NCBI GenBank assembly: GCA_948099385.1 | Contig: CANUEZ040000180.1 | Location: 1,252,501 to 1,316,500, forward strand | Reading direction: 5' to 3' | Length of the DNA stretch: 64,000 nt | From: Fasciola hepatica | Lineage: Eukaryota; Platyhelminthes; Trematoda; Plagiorchiida; Fasciolidae | Part shown: one piece after another, positions 51,953 to 63,479 of the stretch | Layout: the number at the start of each line of letters is the position of its first letter | How positions within the stretch are numbered: the stretch's first letter is position 1 | Program-made: the position numbers and the translations under genes | Notes under the pieces: model-generated | What the model was told of the DNA's origin: nothing | The model's database searches: none | The model's input: only the letters and a program-made list of their open reading frames with translations

Positions 51953-54007
51953 TTAGGGTACGGTGTGATCGCCTATAAAGCAGGCCTGAATAAAGGGTGT
52001 CAAGTCTATACAGACATCAGAGGGGTGGCTGCCGCAGGATGCAAGTTGGGTGAGAAGCTCTGAAAAACTAATGAGGAGCAGCATTGGGTGCGGTGGCAGG
52101 TGAGTGGCTCTGGGTAAACGATCAAGAGATACAAAGACGTTGTCTAATGGAGCTTTTGGAGGGAAACTAAGACAAAATCTGGGGAATGTTATTGATGGCA
52201 ATAGTGGGTCGGTATGGGGGCGAAAAGTTCTATCAGGAATACCGTCGGTGATCGATAAACACTCATGAAGTCCGGTAGAGATTAATGCCGGGTGGTGAGG
52301 TGATTTGGTAATGCGGGATAATAGATCTGGAGGAGGACATAGTGACTCTAGGTGGGTCCTCCGGGGCAAACCAAGTGCAAATCGGGGGAGAGTTAATGGG
52401 GTTGCTGGGGGGTCAGTTTGGGGTGGGGGCCAGAGGGGGACGGGCAACTATGGTTATGATAGCGGCCCAGTAAGGAGGGGGACGAATGGCAGGGTAATTG
52501 GGATCGGAGTGAGACCGGTATAACGTTATGGGTAGAGTTTCTGGAAGCGTCAGGCATCTCACAGGGCTCCACGGAATGAGTGTAAGGGGGTGGAGTATTA
52601 GCAAAAGGGCTGCTGATGAAAGAGGTTCCGGTATGTGGGGTCATTTGGCATAGTGTGCAGCGGGGTCGAAGTAGAATGCGGCTATGTTGGGTGGTGAAGA
52701 GGCAGAGGATGTTGATGTTGCGAAGGTGTAAAACGGGGCACACCACGGGGCGAGAAGGGTCAGGCGCGGGCCAAATTTTACAGTTCCGGTTGTCATCTAT
52801 GCTGGTAACCCGTCCTGAGTGATTCGGGTTTGGTAGAGCTAGTGATGGAGGCGGTAAACTTGGTGGAAAGTTTGTTATGTGGTACTGCTTTTGTAGGAGT
52901 AATGGCGGCGGCTTCTGAGTTGATGTGTGCGGTGCGTAGCAGTTGGAAAAGCGGATCTCCGTGGGACCAAACAGATGCAATAATGGGCTGGCGCCAGGGT
53001 GAGCGATGCGGTTTCGTAGATACGGCCGTGGAGGAGGACGCTAACGGGTAATAGGCCGGTTAGCTGGAGCTTCAGGGGTCATGGGTCGACTGTCGATTGG
53101 AGATGGGGGCGTGATGATATCAGGGCAGGGAAGGTCTTGGCCATTAGGGCAACAGGTGACGGGGGTGAAGTTGTGACCGAAGCTCTAGGAGACTACGTTG
53201 CAGCTGGCTTTTTGGTGCGAGGTGGAGCGTTGGAACCTGGCGATTTGTTGGCTCGCTTAGCTGGTGGAACTGGGCGTGAATGGCTGCTAGCTGGGAGGAG
53301 GGGCTGTGTTGATCTCCTGTGGGTAGACAGCGGTGAACGCTGGGGTGCAGCATGAAGCCTTTTGGGGGGACGTTGCGGTGTTGGAGGCGAACGGGACAAA
53401 CCTGGGTCCAGGTTTTGCACTGGAGCACTGGTCAACTGGAGTGGTGGAGATTTATTGACGGTGTGAAATTTTTCAGGGGGATTGGGTGGCACTGGGTTGG
53501 TGGATGGTGGCAATACTTGGTTGTCGGCAATTGATCCAAGAGCCTCCCTCTGGTGTGGGGTTTTGTCAGAATTAATTTGTATATTTTCGCATGAGGTGGA
53601 CTTTGCAATGGACTCACTCTCTCTAACGAATTCCACGGCAGCGTTCTCATCCAGGAATTGAAACAGTTGCGGGCGCGTGTTTGGATGTGACCATTTTCTG
53701 ACTCGTTTGCAGGAGCACTCGCTGTGTGACATCCCATGCAGCACTGATCCCCATGTTAACGTTGTGTTCCCACGGGGATTTGATGGGTATGCTGATTGAC
53801 TATTTTGGCGAGGCAAGACCTATATACTTGTGAAGGAAATTCTCGAAATGTTATATGGATGAAAAAATTTGAGATAATACTGGTGCTGAAATGCGTTAAA
53901 TTTTTGTTTTGAATCATGGTTTCTCGCCCCTTTGAATTGTCTTTGTCCGCTGGTGGTCGGTCTTGTTCCGGAGTTGATGCACTATTTTCACAATTATTTG
54001 CATCCAT
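51953..54007 (-). pseudogene. CR1-D ORF1, proline-rich
   Basis: Minus strand. Opens at ATG 54007 (MDANNCENSASTPEQDRPPA), shifts frame near 53820, and continues as an open stretch 53816-53193 rich in Pro, Ser, Thr and Lys, ending in a basic tail (PPAKRANKSPGSNAPPRTKK). Further Pro-rich open stretches on the same strand (52980-52393, 52447-51953) bridge to ORF2. No zinc knuckle or PHD finger was seen, unlike CR1-A ORF1. Probably the RNA-binding ORF1 protein; assignment rests on position and composition. Confidence 0.6.
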
Positions 54008-54030
54008 TTTCGCTTTATCCCATACTGCGT

Positions 54031-54270
54031 GTTACGTTTCCACAGAATAAACAATGCTAATTTCCTAAACGAGCCTAGTGAGGTCCATTAACTTGAATTA
54101 TGAACTGTAATTGCTCCTCGGTGTCAGTGGTCAGAAATTTGTCCCTTCTGGCACCTCAGTAGATATAATTTCTATCTGATGTTAAAGAAAAGACAAAAAA
54201 TAATTAATTTTAACTTCGTTTGCTTATATGCGCAATCGTAAAGTACAATAACCTTCTCTAGGCTCCTGTT
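54031..54270. other. no recognisable gene
   Basis: Unassigned junction between CR1-D and the DNA transposon relic. A CACTATG occurs at 54270-54276, which could be the CACTA-type end, but the matching right end was not found. Confidence 0.35.
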
Positions 54271-54289
54271 CACTATGATAAGGACTCAG

Positions 54290-54390
54290 TCGGGTTATGG
54301 TGGGGATATGATTGGGATACGGTTGGGATAGGGCTGGGATCCGGTCGGGCAAACCAGTACCCAATACTGGGTGGACATTGGATGGGCTTT
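54290..54390 (+). repeat. left subterminal repeat cluster
   Basis: Repeats of the kind GGTTATGGTGGGGATATG, ATTGGGATACGGTTGGGATA and GGGCTGGGATCCGG. G-rich on the plus strand. Confidence 0.6.
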
Positions 54391-54481
54391 TGTTATTTAC
54401 TTCTGTTTTTCTTTCTAGGCAGGTAATGTAGTGAACCCTCGGTAACATTTCTGTCTACATTCTCGCCTTCGGCGAAAAGTA

Positions 54482-56497
54482 TTGAGGCGAGTCTCGCGCC
54501 CGTGTAGTTTAGATGCCTCCTTATGGGAACATCGTCATGGATGTTCCCTATTTATTACTGATGGTAAGACTGCACTGTTAGCAACTCTTGCAGAATCCAG
54601 AAACCGTGATGATGCTATCAACTTCGATAACACCCAGTTGGTGCCATCAATTTCGTCGGTATCCTTTCAAGAGGTTCAAGGAGCGCCGTCTTCATGTGTG
54701 CCTGTGGCGGACATTAGAGATGTTTCTGGTATATTAACGTATACGAATAGTATGAATTCCTCATATCAGATGTTGAAAAGTCCGATGAAACTTTTGAAAT
54801 GCTCAACGAATTACTCCAAGATTTTGTTAAATTTCGCTTTAACATGTCTCAACGTGCTGCTGTACCGCTCATAATTGGAAAACATTTCACAAACATTCCG
54901 GGGGACCCCAGGACTCTGTGTGGGACACCAAGGCAGTGCAACGTCCGGAATTTGCAGAGCGGAAATTGTTTTCACATGGGACTTGTTAAAGGACTTTCTG
55001 GTTTTATAAACTCACTGAAACTGCCGGAATGCATCTTGGACATACAAATGCACTGTGACGGAACAGTCATTTATTGTTCCTCCGACATGCAGTTGTGGCC
55101 GATATTGGCAAGAATAATCAGACCTCAAATGAGTGAAATATTAACTGTAATATTTTACTGCGGTAGAGATAAACCGAAACCCGCTGAACAGTTCCTGCGG
55201 GAGTGCATTTATGAACTGAAGGTGGTGTTGGAGCACGGGTTGTGCATCATGGTGTGTCCTACGAATGTACCCTCTCTGCCATTATCTGTGATACCCCCGC
55301 ACGAGCTTTTGTCCTCCAAGTCAAGGGACACAAAGCTTACTTTGAGTGTCATAGATGCACTCAGCCAGGTTACTACACCGGTGGTAAAATGACTTCCCTG
55401 TCTAAAACGGCCTAATCAGGGACGGACAAAAGCTTCCGCGCAAAAAGCACAAGAAGCACTACTTACCGGAATCCAAAGGTCCATTTTTGGCTCCAAACAT
55501 AGACATGGTTCGCGCATTCTGCCATGACTATATGCATCTGGTATGCTTGGGTGCAATGAAGAAGTTGCTCCAGTCCTGGCTTAGTGGTCCCGGGGACAGG
55601 TTTGCCGGTATCAGTCCATCTGTCGCCGACGAACTAGAGAATCGCATTCTAAAATCACATATTGGTATTACAAGTGATTTCCCGCGAAAATATCGACACA
55701 CCAGCCACGTGGAAAGCTGGAAAGCTAGCAAATACCGACAATTCTTACTGTACCTGGGACCCGTTTGTTTGATACATTTACTACCGGAAGATGCGTACTG
55801 CCACTTTTTGGCACTCTCAACAGCGGTGTGCATTCTCTGTCATCCCCGTTTGTAGGTTCGTCACCACGGGTTCGCAGCTGATCTTCTCTCCATGTTTGTC
55901 CAACAATTTGAACATTTTTACGGTTCAAAAGAACTCGTTTATAGTGTTCACAGTTTGATTCATTTGAACTTCTACGCGGAACGTTGGACTACTCTTACAC
56001 CTTTCTTTTCGAATCCTATCTTGGTTATTTGAAATGTCTTATCAGAGGACCCAGAAATCCTGGCCAACAATTGTACAAGAGATTGATTGAGGGCCGATCT
56101 CTTCCTCTTCCATTACAACGGAATTCCAGTGTGGATGATACTGGTTTGCCACTTATCCGAACACCGACAAGTGATAACCTTTTCTTTCCTATAAACGCTC
56201 TTTTCACTGATCAATCTCCGGACAGTGTCTTCATTGTACGCGGGTTTCCTGGTGTCATTGTCAACATTTCGGATAATATCATTTGTTTCAGACGATTTGT
56301 CATTCCACAACCATTTTTTGCAAGGTACTTTCCATCTACGTGTTTGTACGATTTCTCCGTCGATAAGTTAGGTGTGGATGTTTTCTCTACTACAGTTGTC
56401 GATATTGAGTATAAATGTTTGTTATCGCCAAGCTTAAAATACTTGGCATTTATCCCTGCGTTGCATACTTTTTCAAGAATACATACTTTTGATAATA
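54482..56497 (+). pseudogene. tnp2-like transposase, broken
   Basis: Three main open pieces. 54799-55392: PRTLCGTPRQCNVRNL, then FHMGLVKGLSGFI, and MHCDGTVIYCSSDMQLWPIL, in the place of the G-D-G-LP-x-x-K-S-S-x-x-x-FWPI block, then IFYCGRDKPKPAEQFLREC. 55487-55855: DYMHLVCLGAMKKLLQSWL, the most conserved block, and KASKYRQFLLYLGPV. 55860-56497: SVHSLIHLNFYAE, then FESYLGYLKCLIRGPRNPG. The blocks match a widespread animal transposase family that I place near tnp2/EnSpm by memory. Frameshifts near 54860, 55390, 55870 and 55980; the Cys-rich block between the first two pieces is degraded (PTNVPSLPLS in place of a C-D-A-P-A type block). It ends where CR1-C-type sequence begins. Confidence 0.68.
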
Positions 56498-58655
56498 CCA
56501 TCGCCCCAACTGCGTTGAGCATTCGCTTTTTTGGCCCTTCTGTTCCATTACTGGTTCACTGATCTTGGGGCGTCCTGCTTCTTTCTCCGCCTCCTTAGTG
56601 TTTTATCTGCAGTAAAATGATCTGATTGGTCATTTCTTACCTGTGCCTCCTCGGGCATTATTTTTATCCCTTGATCCGTTTATTGCTCGCTACAGGCATT
56701 TTTCTGTGCCTTCCAGTGTGGTCCGCTTTTCCATGTCCCACCGACGGTAAAGACAACGTTACGTCATAGTGTTCTTTTACAGTTCCAAACCGTCTAATCC
56801 GTCACTACCCGATTCCTCTGGTCCGTCATCAGATGTCGCACCTGCATTGATCAAATAATTAGACCCATTCTTACCTGAGCTCTTCGATCCTACCCTTCAC
56901 CTTCCCTCGTTTATTATTTGCTCTTTACGGCCGGCATCACTTTTATGCCCCCTCGATCTTCTCTATCTGTTGATCCACTATGTTATCCTGTCATGAAAGA
57001 CTTCGTCTGAATTCTCCCAAGTCAATCCTGCACACCTCGAGCCCATCCTATCTCCATCTTCTAATCACGGATACTTTTTTCTCCTGGTACTCCACTGCTC
57101 TTTGCTCCTGCTCCTGGCATATCTATTTATGTACTTATATATATATATATTTCTGTACTGCGTCCTGCAAATTTTGGCGACTATCTCTCATGCTACCATC
57201 CCGCTGACGCTCATGATATGCGTCCACTCTTTTCACATCTGCACCTCATATTTACCATATCAAATCCCCAAAGATCATTCTTGTCATCCGCACCACCATC
57301 TGCCTATTCCAATGTCCGCCTCCTGTTCTACCATGAGCATTTTACCCTGTCCGCTGACCATCTACTGCAATGTAGCACAGGCTTATTACTATATGATCCC
57401 TAGCAGTGGATCCCTCTTCTTTCTCCACCGTCTCCCACTACCACCCTTTCCCATATCAATTTCTAGCCCCCACATGCATGCCTGACTGTTTCCAGATATC
57501 CCCAATTGGGCCACAGGCCTTTCTTGTGTGCCTTTCAGTTTGGTCTGCTTTTCCATGTTCCAGCATTGTAATGACAACTTTACATGGTGACGTTCTCTTA
57601 CAGTTTCAAATCGTTTGACCTGCCGTTGCCTGATTCCCCTTGTCTGCCACCACAAGCCGCACCTGCATTGATCAACTAATTAGACCCATTCTTACCTGTT
57701 CTCCTCGATCCTGTCCTTCATCTTCACCCATCCATGAACTGCTCCTCACAGTCTTCATCACTTCTGTGCTTCCGTATTCTATTTTTCTCTTGGTTGGGCT
57801 GCCATGTGCACCTGTCATGAAGTTAATCCACCACGATATTCCAAAGTTAATTCTATAACCATTTGATCCAGCCTTACCTACCCCCCCCAGTGATTGATGG
57901 TTTCTTTCTAGGACCCCACTGTTATTGCACCAGCTCCTCTTATATCTGTACATATAATATATATATACATATATATATATATAAATTTGAGCTTATATGT
58001 ATATGTGCACTCGCTCTGCATCTTTCAGTTCCTCACCGGTCATCTCTCTTGCTATCATCCAACGACCGTCATCATAGGCATCCAGCAAATATACATCTGT
58101 GCCTCAAACCTACCGTTCCCAATCCTTCTAAATCGTTTCTGTCATCTGATCAACCCTTTACGTCTTGTACTGCTCGCTGCCTGATTTACAATGAGTTTTA
58201 TGCCCTGTCCGCCAACAATCCACCGCAGAGTACCAATGCCTCATTGATGTTTAATCCACTGCAGTGCACCTCACTTTTTTTCTCCATCGTCCCTAGCTAC
58301 TGCAGTTCCCTATACCGATTTCTAGCCATTCTCATGTTTATCAGTCAGCCCTCAGATGTATTTACCCGGACCAGCCACTCAGCCCATCGGACCTTGACTT
58401 TCAATCTCACCGGGCGTCTATTCAAACCCGCGCTCAAGTTTGTTTAAACTCCACACAATCTCTATGGTGTGCATACAATTATTCTATTTTTATCCCACTT
58501 TATTCCCCCTTCTGAGCCATTTTATCCTATATTTTCATGAGAGTTTCCACATTTTCATGAATTATTTCTGTCCACTCCATCACCTGTATCAACGAGATCA
58601 TGCACATGGTATGCTTTGGACATCTCCGAAATAAAGCAACATTATATTATTGTTA
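56498..58655 (+). mobile_element. CR1-C-type 3' UTR fragment with internal tandem duplication
   Basis: Starts within CGCCCCAACT at 56498, which corresponds to about 38340 of CR1-C, and ends in CATCTCCGAAATAAA near 58640 like CR1-C at 39660. A segment of about 0.82 kb is present twice: GTGTGGTCCGCTTTTCCATG at 56715 and its diverged partner GTTTGGTCTGCTTTTCCATG at 57538, each followed by the ATCAA.TAATTAGACCCATT block. Each unit holds a TA tract (57134-57151, 57952-57983). The insertion splits the DNA transposon. Confidence 0.78.
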
Positions 58656-60400
58656 TTTACCAATGAATTTCCTTTTCAGATGTTTTGGCTCGTACTTTTC
58701 CCGAAGGTTGGTTCAGTTGGAATCACACATCGCAGCTGGCTTGTGGATTCCAAACACTCAAGATGACTAAGCGTGAAACGTGCTTTGGAGTACCGAAGCA
58801 TATTAATTGTGGGTAAACGGTTGCTCAATGACATTCCCGCTAGTGAATGTCGTGAACTGTTTAGTCCAGGAACAAGTACATTTTAAAACTTAAACGATTG
58901 CACCAGAAAGTTTCCATGAGATTCAGGAGTGTCGGTCGCAATATCTGTGGGATGTCACTTCAGAGGCCTCTGATGCGACAGTACCAATGATACTGTTTGC
59001 AACGAGGTATACAACACACAAAAGGTATTCCATTGGCATTTTATTACTCCTGCAGACGACCCGTCAGTTTTAGCAGTGACTCAGAAGATACCGATTGCGA
59101 ACCCAACGCAAAAAACGACCCTTGGAGCCGGCAGTTGTTCCAAGTCTACGGGAACATTGTCTTACTGCTAGTCAGACAGCGAGGTATGTTAAGCAAAGTA
59201 ACTAGATATTTCCTATCGTCCTGACCGTCCTCCACGCCACAGCCAGTATCCCGTATACTGGAAACCAGCAATCGAATTCCGATTTTGTCCCCTATATCGT
59301 AAGTCAACCAGTTACCACTGGATTCATTTACACCACCATGTAGTTTTGCAAATGCTAGTTCCACTAGTTTCAATGAGGAGTCCGTTGAAACGACGCATAC
59401 CACCGTGGAACAATTAGAAAAAAGGTGGGTAAGTTGCAGGCTTCAGTGGCCGCCATGGTGGGAGATATAAATATAAAGTTCGGCACCATCATAGCCCTGC
59501 TGAACTTCGGGATCGAGGTGTTACACAGCCGAGTAAACGACTTATCCAGCTCAAGACAAACACCCGGGGTGCAATCATACTACAAGCCGACAAGAGCCAC
59601 CACATTGGCAGAGTTAAAAACCGAGGACGGTGATTTGGATGTTCTGTCGAACTACGATCACCGTGTAGGATAAAAAATATTGCTCATTATTGTTCCGCTT
59701 TTCCATGCTTGTCAGAACTGTAACAAATGACCTCCGGTAATCAATCCGAAAATTGTTGTCTCTGATGGTCAGCGATGAGCTTGCAAAGCAGTGTTGCTGG
59801 TCAGGCAGTGTTACTAAGACCGCCGTTTCACTGCTACAACTAATGAGCGTAATTAAAGGCAGGGTTTTTCTTATCACACATATCATACGACTTTAGACGC
59901 CACTACCAACAGTGAGCTGCTGAAAGATATCTCCGAGGGGGATATCAAGAAGCATATACAGCACCGGTTTAACAACTTCAGGGACCGAGGATCGTCGGGC
60001 AGGAAGCCCAGGTAAAATATTGCATCAGCTTGCGTTTTGAAATTCCGTGAGCCACTGCTTCATGTGTAATTGTACGCAATACTTTGTGAAGCACACTTAT
60101 CAACATTTAGTTTTGATACTTTCGTTTACGGACTTCCACTAATAACCCACTTTTGATCAATATCACTATACATGGGTGCGCATGATTAATAATATTTTCG
60201 TCACCTCACCGTACTATTGCAGAGGTCAGTTGAATCTTCCTGGAAGAAAATAACAAGGGCAGAATTACCTGGATTCACCTGTACATTGTTTGACAACTTT
60301 GTTAGAATACAATTCCACGTGTGACTTTTGCTACTTGGTTCTATTCTTTCCAGTGGTATACGAGAGAAAGTACATGAACTGGGAACAGTAGGTCGTTTAC
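58656..60400 (+). other. distal part of DNA transposon relic; candidate exons
   Basis: No domain recognised. An open stretch 59425-59673 reads KLQASVAAMVGDINIKFG and ends near YDHRVG. A second stretch, 59896-60011, is bounded by a CGACTTTAG acceptor and a CCCAG/GTAAAATA donor and reads ELLKDISEGDIKKHIQHRFN. They could be exons of a second transposon gene or of a host gene; I cannot tell which. Confidence 0.3.
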
Positions 60401-60479
60401 CGAGATTCAGTCAACTGGGTTGGGAAAATGGGTAAACTTAGGAAAGCATTTCAAGGCTACCAGTAACTTGGGCTATCCC

Positions 60480-60640
60480 CATCGAGAACCCATTCGGGCC
60501 CGATCGGGTTATTTTTCCTATCCCAACCAAAACCCAACCTTTAGGCTGGGGTGTCCCAACCAAAACCCAATGCATCATAACCAAATCCCAATCAAATCCT
60601 AATGTGGGCCCAATAGGAATTTGGTTGGCATTGCTACATG
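60480..60640 (-). repeat. right subterminal repeat cluster
   Basis: C-rich on the plus strand: CTATCCCAACCAAAACCCAA and TCCCAACCAAAACCCAATG. The reverse complement gives GGTTGGGATAGG and GATTGGGATTTGGTTATG, as in the left cluster. Confidence 0.6.
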
Positions 60641-60731
60641 GGGTACCAAATGCCGTGAGCATGGACTGTTTGACCGAGAAAAGGGGCGAACGATGTGGAA
60701 CATTAAAGACTACGGCTTTTTTTTGAATTTT

Positions 60732-61031
60732 TTATCCCCTATGGACTTCAGACGCAACTGAGTCCAGGAAGTAGCTAGCTGATGGGAAATTTTCAGTGTT
60801 CGGATGTTTTGAGGGATCAACGATATATGCGAGTGGCAACAGCAGGGGGAACGCACCATCGGTGGATCGTAACCGTTTCTCTAAGGACAACAGGTTTTGC
60901 TGAAAAGCATTATGTTTTTTAATGGCTTCACTGTATAAATCGACCGTTGGTACTAAACAAGGTACCGAGGAAGTAAAAAGTCGAGGGCGTTTAGAGCTTC
61001 TAGGTTGAGCTCGGTTGGCCACTCGGTGCAC
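60732..61031 (-). CDS. candidate host exon (terminal), unknown protein
   Basis: Minus strand, 99 sense codons followed by a stop at 60732-60734. The frame is open from about 61046. It reads PTVDLYSEAIKKHNAFQQNL, then SLEKRLRSTDGAFPLLLPLA and ends FLDSVASEVHRG. A predicted amphipathic helix and balanced composition make it look like real protein rather than transposon debris. Possible acceptors: CGGCCTAG at 61031 and CAACCTAG near 61002. I do not recognise the family. Confidence 0.4.
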   Translation of the reverse strand: MHRVANRAQPRSSKRPRLFTSSVPCLVPTVDLYSEAIKKHNAFQQNLLSLEKRLRSTDGAFPLLLPLAYIVDPSKHPNTENFPSASYFLDSVASEVHRG

Positions 61032-61200
61032 TAGGCCGTCGGTAGACGATTAGGGCATGATATTTCATAGAATTCTGACAGAAGCTAATTTGTCAGTCTG
61101 GTGCTAACCACAAATTTTGTTGTTTACGAAAAACACCCTGACTCGTATTAAATGTTGGGGATATCTTGAGAAACTGTTTGTGAGTTATTTTCCTAGATAC

Positions 61201-61338
61201 CGTAGTGGAAACTGCACCAATAGCCGCCCCCTTAACGATGTGGTGTGACGCAGGTGCCTTGACAGTTTGCGCAGGGCAGGCAAAGGCCACTGCCAATCGA
61301 GCGCCCAACACTGCAGAGTGTATTTCGTCGAACTTCCG
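61201..61338 (-). CDS. candidate host exon, unknown protein
   Basis: Minus strand, 46 codons without a stop, phase 0 on both sides. Preceded by a strong polypyrimidine tract and AG (CTTTTTCCTTCTCTTTTTAG, ending at 61339) and followed by GTATCT. It reads RKFDEIHSAVLGARLAVAFA, then CPAQTVKAPASHH. Its phase does not join directly to the 60732-61031 frame with the acceptors seen, so either another exon lies between or the donor differs. Confidence 0.4.
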
Positions 61339-61603
61339 CTAAAAAGAGAAGGAAAAAGAAAAGCCTGATCGCTCATCAACTGCGAGAGACAATATGCATC
61401 GTGAGCCTCCATCGAGGAAGTAAGAAACTAAAAAAAACGTCTATTAGAACACGCGTCTGACGGGCCACAGTGCTACCCCATCGTCCATTGTAAGAACATA
61501 CTCATAGCTCAATACCGGGATGTGTCTCGTACCACTTGCGATCCAGGGTACCTAGGTAGAAATAAGTGGTCTGCAGGTCTGTCATTCCACCAGGTGGACC
61601 TAG

Positions 61604-61606
<3 letters not shown>
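61339..61606. other. no recognisable gene
   Basis: Intron or intergenic sequence; nothing recognised. Confidence 0.4.

Positions 61607-61648
<42 letters not shown>
61607..61648. repeat. (TA)n microsatellite, 21 units
   Basis: Pure TA run that forms the 5' edge of the CR1-D-type fragment downstream. Confidence 0.9.
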
Positions 61649-61652
<4 letters not shown>

Positions 61653-63479
61653 GGGTTCTCCACTCACTTGTCCCCCTTCCTAACTAGATTGTGCCACTTT
61701 ACTACACACAATTTGCGTATATATAAATAAAACCGTTCCATCCTTTAGCGATGGGTGCTCGCTCTCAGTTAATTCCTGGCTCAAGCTAGAACTCAGCCGT
61801 CCCATCCTGCTTTTTTGTGCCTTTCTCGTACACTGAAGCCTTGCCACACGGATTACCATTCCTTAGTAACTAGGCTTCACTTCTCTACGCATATGCTCAT
61901 GGGAAGTTAAGACCCCATTCCAACCGGAATCCGTATGCCCCTGCCGAATACCAGCACGTTTGCCCCCACATGAAAAATCCTCATTTTAACACTCGGTGTT
62001 TTCCCCCCTTTTTACTGTTTGCCGTCCTTTACCACAGCTGGTGAACTGACCAGACTGTTATCTTCCTATTTTCTCATTCTTCTTCCAGACCAGACCATCT
62101 ACTTTTGTTTTATTCCCGGTTCCCAAACGGACACCCTCTCCTCATCCACCGCCCACCTGATATCGCCCCAAATCTCTACTATCACCCAACTACCCTAGAA
62201 AGCTACCAGTCTCCGTCTAGGGATCCCTAATAGACCGGTCCACTAGCCAAACGATAACTAACTGTTCGGATAACAAAATGTTCATTTTCTTGCTTCCATA
62301 TAAACGATAATCATAACCCACAGCTGGAACACTCTCCAGACTGCCGCACTCCTGATCTCTTCCAGATTGCATTGGTTACTTGGGTATCCATCGGTCAAAT
62401 CGACGTTTATTCCGGATTACCGTAAGGACTGGACGATTTGATCACTGGTTTAAACCTATACTCTCGTCTGCTGACGTTACATGGGGCACCGTACATGGAT
62501 TAACAAAACCTCATGAAAGTCTCACCGGATCGCAGAGGTGATTCCTGACAGCAACCATCAACACTCCGCTCAACGTCTATTCCCAAATAATCCAACCCAA
62601 CAGTTCAATTCTTCCCGCGTTGCAGTACGAAACCAATGGCCGGAACCCAGCCTTCGCAGCTGTCAACTTCGTCAAACCAGCACTTTCTACCAAATTCCCA
62701 CAACATTCTACCTGCCACCACCTGCAACCAAGGTCTTTACGGAACAGAATACCAGCCATCTGCAGCCAACCATAATTTGATTACCAATTTTCTATCAAAT
62801 ACAAAACAAAACATTTTACACTCTTCCAACTCCTGCCTAGCCGAACCATTGACGTTTGTCTCCACTAATCCGTTTCATTGACGGCTTTTCTTTTCTTTAA
62901 AAGTCCGTTATATATCCATACACCATTCATGCTCTTCAAAAGTTCACTGAAGTCCCTGCGAAGCTTTTCGCCTTCATCTGAATTTCGATATGACACTGTA
63001 ATCACCTGCACAAAAGGTCCGTTTTATTATCACGTTTGACTCACTTGCCTTCATTTCACATGCTTCCTCCACAATTAGTTACCCAATGCCGGATCAGTGT
63101 CCAATATTCCGCTGGTATCTCTCACTGCACTTTGAAAGCCCCACGCTTGCTTTACTTCTAACAATGTTCTTTGGCATCTTTTTCGCCCGGTTACTTGTTA
63201 GTGACCGTCTATTTGTCGCTTATATCAGCAATTCCACGACTGTCCAGCTACCCACGCCGCCCCCAGCGATTTCGAAACCGATTTGGAATTCCCGCCTCAA
63301 CCATTACCACTTTTGTTTACTCAAACACTACATGACTTTACTGGTGTATTTCGGTTGCTGTGATTTATAAATTTAGAATTTGTGAATACCTCGCACTGAC
63401 ATGTACTGTTGTATACTCTGATCTTGCCTTGTGCATGTGTATTGACCACGGTCAATAAATATACTATACTACTATACTA
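61649..63479 (+). mobile_element. CR1-D-type 3' UTR fragment, plus orientation
   Basis: Reverse complement of the CR1-D 3' UTR: CTCCACTCACTT...GATTGTGCCA near 61663-61700 pairs with 48780-48830, and the chance frame with PATKVFTEQNTSHLQ near 62725 pairs with PATKVFMEQNTSHL on the minus strand at 47190-47235. It ends in TTGACCACGGTCAATAAA followed by ATACT units up to 63479. Truncated at the TA tract, so no ORF2 is present. Confidence 0.8.

Larger units (their letters stand above)
46270..54030 (-). mobile_element. CR1-D, nearly full-length decayed CR1-like element
   Basis: Minus strand, about 7.75 kb: ORF1 (54007-51953), ORF2 (51900-49035), 3' UTR to about 46270 with a TTGATTGATTGA-type tail. 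Both ORFs are interrupted repeatedly. No target duplication was resolved. Copies of its 3' UTR occur at 31980 (minus, CR1-B) and 61607-63479 (plus). Confidence 0.78.
54270..60660 (+). mobile_element. tnp2-like (EnSpm/CACTA-type) DNA transposon relic, approximate bounds
   Basis: Bounds are inferred from two clusters of degenerate GGTTGGGAT-type units in opposite orientation (54290-54390 and 60480-60640) that flank a transposase pseudogene. A 2.2-kb CR1-C-type fragment (56498-58655) has inserted inside. Subterminal repeats in inverted arrangement are typical of CACTA elements (established knowledge), but terminal CACTA/TAGTG ends and a 3-bp duplication were not confirmed. Confidence 0.5.

Noticed and set aside
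52305..53534. Plus-strand Gly/Arg-rich open frames
   Set aside because: They are antisense to the Pro-rich CR1-D ORF1; composition alone explains them.
62538..62780. Open frame similar to one at 47189-47446 (minus)
   Set aside because: The similarity is nucleotide-level homology of two CR1-D 3' UTR copies, not a conserved protein.
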